Assembly (NCBI GenBank): GCA_016715205.1
Contig: JADKBC010000004.1
Span: forward strand, 62,001 to 126,000
Direction: 5' to 3'
Length of the DNA stretch: 64,000 bases
Source of the DNA: Holophaga sp.
Lineage (GTDB): Bacteria; Acidobacteriota; Holophagae; Holophagales; Holophagaceae
Under the pieces are notes generated by a model that made no database searches, was not told the DNA's origin, and saw only the letters and a program-made list of their open reading frames with translations. How positions within the stretch are numbered: the first letter of the stretch is position 1; each line of letters starts with the position of its first letter. Shown here one piece after another: positions 59,996-64,000 of the stretch. A program made the translations under genes and the position numbers.

Positions 59996-60619
59996 ATGCG
60001 ATTCAATCGGACTCTCATTCCTGTGGCGTTGATGCTTGCCCTGGGTACTGGCATTGCCTGCAACAAGCCCGCTCCTGCGCCCAAGGTCGACGAGGAAGCC
60101 GCCAAGCGTTTGGCCGCCGAAGAAGCTGCCAAGAAGGCTGCTGAAGAGGCTCGCCTCAAGGCTGAAGAAGAAGCCCGCAAGCAGGCCGCCCTGGCCGCTG
60201 AAGCCGCCCGCAAGGCCGAAGCCGAGAAGGCCGAAGCTGCTCGCAAGGCTGAAGCTGAGAAATTGGCTGCCTACAAGGCTGCCGCTGAAGCCGCCCTCAA
60301 GGACATCAACTTCGCCTTCGACAAGGCTGCCATCCGCGATGCGGACAAGCCCAAGCTGCAGGCCGTGGCTGATTTCATGAAGGCCTTCCCCCAGGCCAAG
60401 GTTCAGCTTGAAGGCCACTGCGATGAGCGCGGCACCATCGAATACAACATCGCCCTCGGCGAACGTCGTGCCCATGCCGCCAAGAGCTACCTCGCGGGTC
60501 TCGGTGTGGTTGAAGATCGTCTTTCCACCATCAGCTACGGCAAGGAACGTCCCAAGGTCCAGGGCAAGAACGAAGAATCCTGGCTCATCAATCGCCGTTG
60601 CGAATTCAAGCTTCAGTAG
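59996..60619 (+). CDS. pal: Peptidoglycan-associated lipoprotein
   Basis: 207 residues. Lipoprotein leader with Cys at LGTGIAC (C22). A long charged Ala/Glu/Lys helix (about 33-97, for example KKAAEEARLKAEEEARKQAA) separates the anchor from the OmpA-like domain (about 100-207), longer than in E. coli Pal. NFAFDKAAIRD, LEGHCDERGTIEYNIALGERR and the Asp/Arg that bind diaminopimelate are conserved. Links the outer membrane to peptidoglycan and TolB. A terminator follows. Confidence 0.95.
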   Translation: MRFNRTLIPVALMLALGTGIACNKPAPAPKVDEEAAKRLAAEEAAKKAAEEARLKAEEEARKQAALAAEAARKAEAEKAEAARKAEAEKLAAYKAAAEAALKDINFAFDKAAIRDADKPKLQAVADFMKAFPQAKVQLEGHCDERGTIEYNIALGERRAHAAKSYLAGLGVVEDRLSTISYGKERPKVQGKNEESWLINRRCEFKLQ

Positions 60620-60635
60620 GAACCTGTATGAATTC

Positions 60636-60668
60636 AAAAAAGAGCGGAGGCTGACCTCCGCTCTTTTT
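60636..60668 (+). terminator. Rho-independent terminator after pal
   Basis: A 10-bp perfect stem (AGAGCGGAGG with CCTCCGCTCT), loop CTGA, with A5 before and T5 after extending the pairing. It lies between pal and cpoB and would partly uncouple cpoB. Confidence 0.88.
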
Positions 60669-60697
60669 ATAGATCCTGAACCCCAGCGGGAGGTGAC

Positions 60698-61438
60698 ATG
60701 CGACGTCATCAAATCATCACAGCCGGTTTGATCGGGATTGGGCTTTTCGGAACCGTCGGCTGCAATTCCGGAGAGCAGATCCGCAAGGTTGAGCGGGAAG
60801 TCGGAGATCTGAAGCTGGAAGTCTTCAAGCTCCGCAAAGAAATGGAAGACGCCAACAAGTATTCCGAAGCGGAGCGTGCAGCCGCGGCCGAAGCCCGGAA
60901 TCTGGATCGGCGTTTCCAGGCGGACCTACAGGAAACCCTGCGGCAGTTGCAGGAGAGCACGCGGGTGCTGAATAACCGCATGGGTGATGCGGTCCGTACC
61001 GGCCGCGCCACCACAACTTCAACCCGGCCGGCCGCAGAGGCCGTATCCCCGGCAGCCCAGGGGGAAGAGGAAAAATCCTTTGGGGCCGCGATCCTGGACT
61101 ATAACCGTGGGAATTATGCCATTGCCGCCGATAGCCTGGAGTTGTTCCTGAAGGGCAGTCCATCCAGTGCGAAACGGCCGGATGCGCTGTTTTTTTTGGG
61201 GCTTGCCCACTACAACCAGAAGGCCTACGACAAGGCCCAGCGTGCTTTCGAGCAGATTCTCAAAGAGCACACGACCTCCACCCAGTTCCTGCCCGCCAAG
61301 CTGAAGCGCGCCCAATGCCTGCTAAAGCAAGGGCTCAAACCAGCGGCCGTCAAGGCCTTCAAGGAAATCACCGAGGGCTTCCAGGGCACGCCTGAAGCTC
61401 GAACCGCTCAGCAGGAACTGGCCGACTTAGGTTTCTAG
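60698..61438 (+). CDS. cpoB: Tol-Pal system protein CpoB/YbgF-like
   Basis: 246 residues. Leader with lipobox-like GTVGC (C22), so a lipoprotein here (in E. coli it is soluble). Coiled coil (about 25-95, EQIRKVEREVGDLKLEVFKL and on) and a TPR-like C-terminal region (about 125-246: AAILDYNRGNYAIAADSLEL, LGLAHYNQKAYDKAQRAFEQ). This pairing is typical of CpoB, which coordinates septal peptidoglycan synthesis with outer-membrane constriction. Start ATG 60698. Confidence 0.9.
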   Translation: MRRHQIITAGLIGIGLFGTVGCNSGEQIRKVEREVGDLKLEVFKLRKEMEDANKYSEAERAAAAEARNLDRRFQADLQETLRQLQESTRVLNNRMGDAVRTGRATTTSTRPAAEAVSPAAQGEEEKSFGAAILDYNRGNYAIAADSLELFLKGSPSSAKRPDALFFLGLAHYNQKAYDKAQRAFEQILKEHTTSTQFLPAKLKRAQCLLKQGLKPAAVKAFKEITEGFQGTPEARTAQQELADLGF

Positions 61439-62541
61439 CCACCCAACCCAAGCGATGCAAGGAGCCCTGCCAACGGCGGGGCTTCGTTGTTGATGGGTGG
61501 AGTTGTGCCGATCAGCTCCCGGAGACGCTGATCCCGTTTGCCGAGGGGGAGCCCATTCAAGGACTTCTCCTCAACCCAGGTTAAATGGGGGTGGCGGAAT
61601 TGGGTTTCCAGTTCCAAGGCCACGGGCAATACCCGTTCGCGGCGGTGGGTGTACACCTGGGTCCAGCCTGGCCAGGCGCGCCAGTTGCGCAGGCCGAAGG
61701 GCAGGGTCCCTCCAGCGGCAAGGTCGATCTCGGGCACCTGGGTCACTGTGGGCCAGCTCCAGAGGCCCGCCAGGAGGCCACTTTGGGCCGGAGGGCAAAG
61801 GAGCCAATGCCCTTCTGCTTTAATGGCCACCAGCCAGAGATCAATGGTTGGGGATTTGGGGCGGGCAACCCGCAGTGGGATGCGGTCGGTGGCGTCCCAA
61901 CGATGGGCAAAACAAGCCCCACGCAATGGGCAGTCGGCACACTTAGGAAGGGGGCCACAAACCAGGGCACCCAGCTCCATCAGCGCCTGGGTCATGCGGG
62001 CTGGTCCGTGGCGTACCAAGGCTGGTTTGAGCCACTCCCGCAGGCGAATGGCTTCCTGTTTAGGGTCTCCCTCGATGCCAAGCACCCGGGCCAGCACGCG
62101 AAAGGCATTGCCATCCAGGGCAGGTTCCGGTTGTTGGAGGGCGATGGCAGCCACGGCCGCGGCGGTGTAGGGGCCAAGACCAGGCAGTTCCAGCAAACCG
62201 CTCAGGTCCGTGGGCCAGCCGCCCTGGGAGATGATTTGTGCTGCCCCCTGCAGGAGGCGCGCCCTGCGGTAGTAGCCCAGCCCTTCCCAGAGCTTGTGGA
62301 TATCGTCCTGGGTGGCCAGGGCCAGGGTCTGGGCGTTGGGGTATCGCGCCATCCAGCGGTGGAAATAGGGGATGACCGTGGCTACCTGGGTCTGCTGAAG
62401 CATGAGCTCCGAGACCAGAACGGCGTAGGGATCTGGATGAAGGGAATCCAGATCCTGGGCGCGCCAGGGCAGCTCCCGTCGCACCGCATTGAACCAGGGC
62501 GCCAGGGGCGCCAGCAGTTCTGCGGATCCGGGCCACGGCAT
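61435..62541 (-). CDS. mutY: A/G-specific adenine DNA glycosylase
   Basis: Removes A mispaired with 8-oxoG. 368 residues from ATG 62541 (GGGGAG upstream). WRAQDLDSLHPDPYAVLVSE then LMLQQTQVATVIPYF has the catalytic Glu region; LPGLGPYTAAAVAAIAL is the HhH motif and the Asp in ALDGNAFRVLAR the catalytic one. The Fe-S ligands read C-x5-C-x2-C-x5-C (CGPLPKCADCPLRGAC), one residue shorter than the usual C-x6. A C-terminal Nudix-like 8-oxoG domain follows. It overlaps the cpoB stop by 4 bases. Confidence 0.93.
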   Translation of the reverse strand: MPWPGSAELLAPLAPWFNAVRRELPWRAQDLDSLHPDPYAVLVSELMLQQTQVATVIPYFHRWMARYPNAQTLALATQDDIHKLWEGLGYYRRARLLQGAAQIISQGGWPTDLSGLLELPGLGPYTAAAVAAIALQQPEPALDGNAFRVLARVLGIEGDPKQEAIRLREWLKPALVRHGPARMTQALMELGALVCGPLPKCADCPLRGACFAHRWDATDRIPLRVARPKSPTIDLWLVAIKAEGHWLLCPPAQSGLLAGLWSWPTVTQVPEIDLAAGGTLPFGLRNWRAWPGWTQVYTHRRERVLPVALELETQFRHPHLTWVEEKSLNGLPLGKRDQRLRELIGTTPPINNEAPPLAGLLASLGLGG

Positions 62542-62559
62542 GGTTGGGACTCCCCTTAT

Positions 62560-62588
62560 AAAAAACGAGGAGCGCATCAGCGCTCCTC
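62560..62588 (-). terminator. Rho-independent terminator after tRNA-Leu
   Basis: On the minus strand a 9-bp perfect stem (GAGGAGCGC with GCGCTCCTC) with a 4-base loop is followed by a run of T (62565-62560). It begins 7 bases beyond the 3' end of the tRNA gene, so it ends the secG-tRNA-Leu transcript before mutY. Confidence 0.9.
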
Positions 62589-62594
62589 ATCATT

Positions 62595-62680
62595 TGGTGC
62601 CCGCGAGCAGACTCGAACTGCTACGGCTTGTGGCCACCACCCCCTCAAGATGGCGTGTCTACCAATTTCACCACGCGGGC
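62595..62680 (-). tRNA. tRNA-Leu (anticodon GAG)
   Basis: 86 nt including an encoded CCA. Acceptor GCCCGCG pairs with CGCGGGC; D-loop GGTGAAATTGGTAGAC has the GG pair; the anticodon stem CCATC/GGTGG encloses TTGAGGG, giving anticodon GAG; T-arm AGCAG-TTCGAGT-CTGCT. A long variable arm, as expected of class II tRNA-Leu. It reads CUC and CUU codons. Confidence 0.97.
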
Positions 62681-62726
62681 CAGGTCGAACAGAAAGAATG
62701 GCACGGCGGCAAGCCGCCGTCAATAC

Positions 62727-63065
62727 TCACTTTGCGGGAGGAACGGGAGCCGGAACTGGCACAGGTGTCTGGGCCGGAGTGGTGGGAACCACGGCCTTCA
62801 CGACGCCCTTTTTATCCAGCACGGAGCGATTGTCTTTCACGATCTTGATTTCAATGATGAGCGAGGTAAGCATGAAGCCCGCTGCCAGCCAGTAGGTGAG
62901 CTTGGCGAGAAAAGGTGCGGCGCCACGGGCACCGAATGCGGAGTTGGCCCCACCGCCCCCGAAAGCCGCGCCCAGGCCGCCGCCTTTGGCGCCTGGCTGG
63001 AGCAGAATGCCGCCGATCAACAGGATGGCGACAATGACGTGAATGGTGACGAGAAAAGCACTCAT
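62727..63065 (-). CDS. secG: Protein translocase subunit SecG
   Basis: 112 residues: two spans (about 3-22 and 52-74) around GGILLQPGAKGGGLGAAFGG, the conserved SecG loop, and a Pro-rich C-terminal tail (PVPVPAPVPPAK). Part of the SecYEG channel. 46 bp upstream of tRNA-Leu; same order as secG-leuU in E. coli. Confidence 0.95.
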   Translation of the reverse strand: MSAFLVTIHVIVAILLIGGILLQPGAKGGGLGAAFGGGGANSAFGARGAAPFLAKLTYWLAAGFMLTSLIIEIKIVKDNRSVLDKKGVVKAVVPTTPAQTPVPVPAPVPPAK

Positions 63066-63117
63066 GCGAACTCCGAACCTTCAATGATAGCAGCCCTGGC
63101 GCGGATTCCCAGCGTTC

Positions 63118-64000
63118 TTAGTTCTGTTCCGGCGTGGGTTCCCGATCAAGCCAAAGCAGAATGGTTTCTTCCTGGATGCCGAGGGCATGCAGGTGCTCCA
63201 TGGCCATCTTCACGCTTTGGCCCTCATCACGGCAGATGAGGAGCCTACGTTTCCATGCCTTGATGGCACGCTCTTTCAACTCGGGTTCATCGGCATTCAT
63301 CCGTTTTTCTAGCACGAATCCGAGGTTGTTGGCGGCCTTGCGGTGCAGGGGCGAGATGGACAAGGCCTTTTCGTAGGCTTCGGTGGCTTCCTTGTAGCGG
63401 TTGTTCACTTCCATGGCCACGCCCTGGGCGTTCCAGACATCCGGGTCATCCGGGGCAAGCACCATGGCCTCATGAACCATGCGCAATTGCTCCGGGTGGC
63501 GGTTCATCATTCGGTAGCATTCAGAAATGCCCAGGTAAGCGCTGTATTCACTGGGATCGGCTTCAAGGGCAGTGAGGAACGTGTGCTCACTTTCCTCGTA
63601 CTGTCCAAGTTTCAGCAGCACATAGCCGATCTGAACCTGCACATCGGCCGCCTCGGGGTTGCGGGCCAGGGCTTCGCGGTAGCAGCGGATGGCGTCATCC
63701 CAGCGCTGATCTTCCCGGGCGAGGTCACCCAGATCGGACCAGGGATTGGGATTCTCGGGGTCCGTTTCCGAAGCCAGGGAGAAGTAGGAAGTGGCACCCT
63801 CGCGGTCACCCAGATCGCGGCGAATCTCGCCGAGGAGGGCGTAGGTTTCCGCCAAGGCGGACAGCCGGGGCGCGAGCAGCATGAGTTTATGGAGTTCAGC
63901 CTGGGCCATTTCAAGGTGGCCTTGCTCGGCGAACAGCTCTGCCAGGATGAAATAGCTGGCAGGTTCCTTGGCGTAGAGGCTGCGAGCGCGGTGAATGCAG
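63118..64000 (-). CDS. TPR-repeat protein, partial at the right edge
   Basis: The frame stays open to the window edge; the sequence before the Met at 63909 (HRARSLYAKEPASYFILAEL) continues the repeat pattern, so the true start lies outside. At least seven TPR units are visible, for example ETYALLGEIRRDLGDREGAT, DAIRCYREALARNPEAADVQ and EATEAYEKALSISPLHRKAA. Soluble where visible. 52 bp upstream of secG on the same strand; function unknown. Confidence 0.85.
   Translation of the reverse strand, partial: CIHRARSLYAKEPASYFILAELFAEQGHLEMAQAELHKLMLLAPRLSALAETYALLGEIRRDLGDREGATSYFSLASETDPENPNPWSDLGDLAREDQRWDDAIRCYREALARNPEAADVQVQIGYVLLKLGQYEESEHTFLTALEADPSEYSAYLGISECYRMMNRHPEQLRMVHEAMVLAPDDPDVWNAQGVAMEVNNRYKEATEAYEKALSISPLHRKAANNLGFVLEKRMNADEPELKERAIKAWKRRLLICRDEGQSVKMAMEHLHALGIQEETILLWLDREPTPEQN

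Overview
The window reads as a stretch of chromosome from a free-living Gram-negative bacterium. Gene families and habits (a 1,080-residue BNR/sortilin-type protein, a PEGA-domain Ser/Thr kinase, PATAN/DUF4388 and TPR proteins, a cellulose-synthase-like glycosyltransferase, about 60% GC) fit Acidobacteriota, most likely the Holophagae (Geothrix/Holophaga-like); this is inference from content, since no rRNA is present. The outer membrane is indicated by tolB-pal-cpoB, a Kdo-kinase-like gene and many lipoprotein signals. I see no prophage, insertion sequence, integrase or CRISPR array. About sixty genes are packed tightly, often with 1-4 base stop/start overlaps.

Layout. 0-4 kb: start of a glycosyltransferase, a PEGA Ser/Thr kinase and a PAS-GAF-GGDEF diguanylate cyclase. 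4.2-8.1 kb: glycogen genes glgC-glgA followed by a short-type phosphoglucose isomerase. 8.1-10.8 kb (minus): YedF-like protein, pgsA, DUF502, SDR. 10.9-15.5 kb: queG, speA, arfB, a STAS protein, a small unknown and purN. 15.6-24.5 kb: a large secreted BNR protein, Gfo/Idh dehydrogenase, serine hydrolase, SpoIID/LytB protein, aat and a Kdo-kinase-like protein. 24.5-30.3 kb: a sigma70-like promoter, SAM-I riboswitch and terminator in front of metY-metX-lysC-SDR-asd, which puts two early aspartate-family steps and the O-acetylhomoserine route under one SAM-sensing leader. 30.5-42 kb: SPFH protein, unknown secreted protein, threonine aldolase, uppP, a NatAB-type ABC exporter, YvcK, a PATAN protein and a TonB-C protein, then a 196-bp quasi-palindrome.

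43-48.5 kb (minus) is the most interesting block: DUF4178 zinc-ribbon membrane protein, a 59-residue protein, DUF350, a membrane-embedded spermidine-synthase-like enzyme and a Tat/lipoprotein-like FAD amine oxidase, all with overlapping stops and starts and so almost certainly one transcript. It looks like a poorly characterised envelope-associated system. 48.6-56 kb: glycosylasparaginase, aminotransferase, a 1,417-residue Ig/nuclease/lamin-tail lipoprotein and elbB. 56-64 kb: DUF2520 protein, rnhB, Nudix, tolB (frameshifted as read)-pal-cpoB, mutY, and a secG-tRNA-Leu(GAG) pair followed by its terminator.
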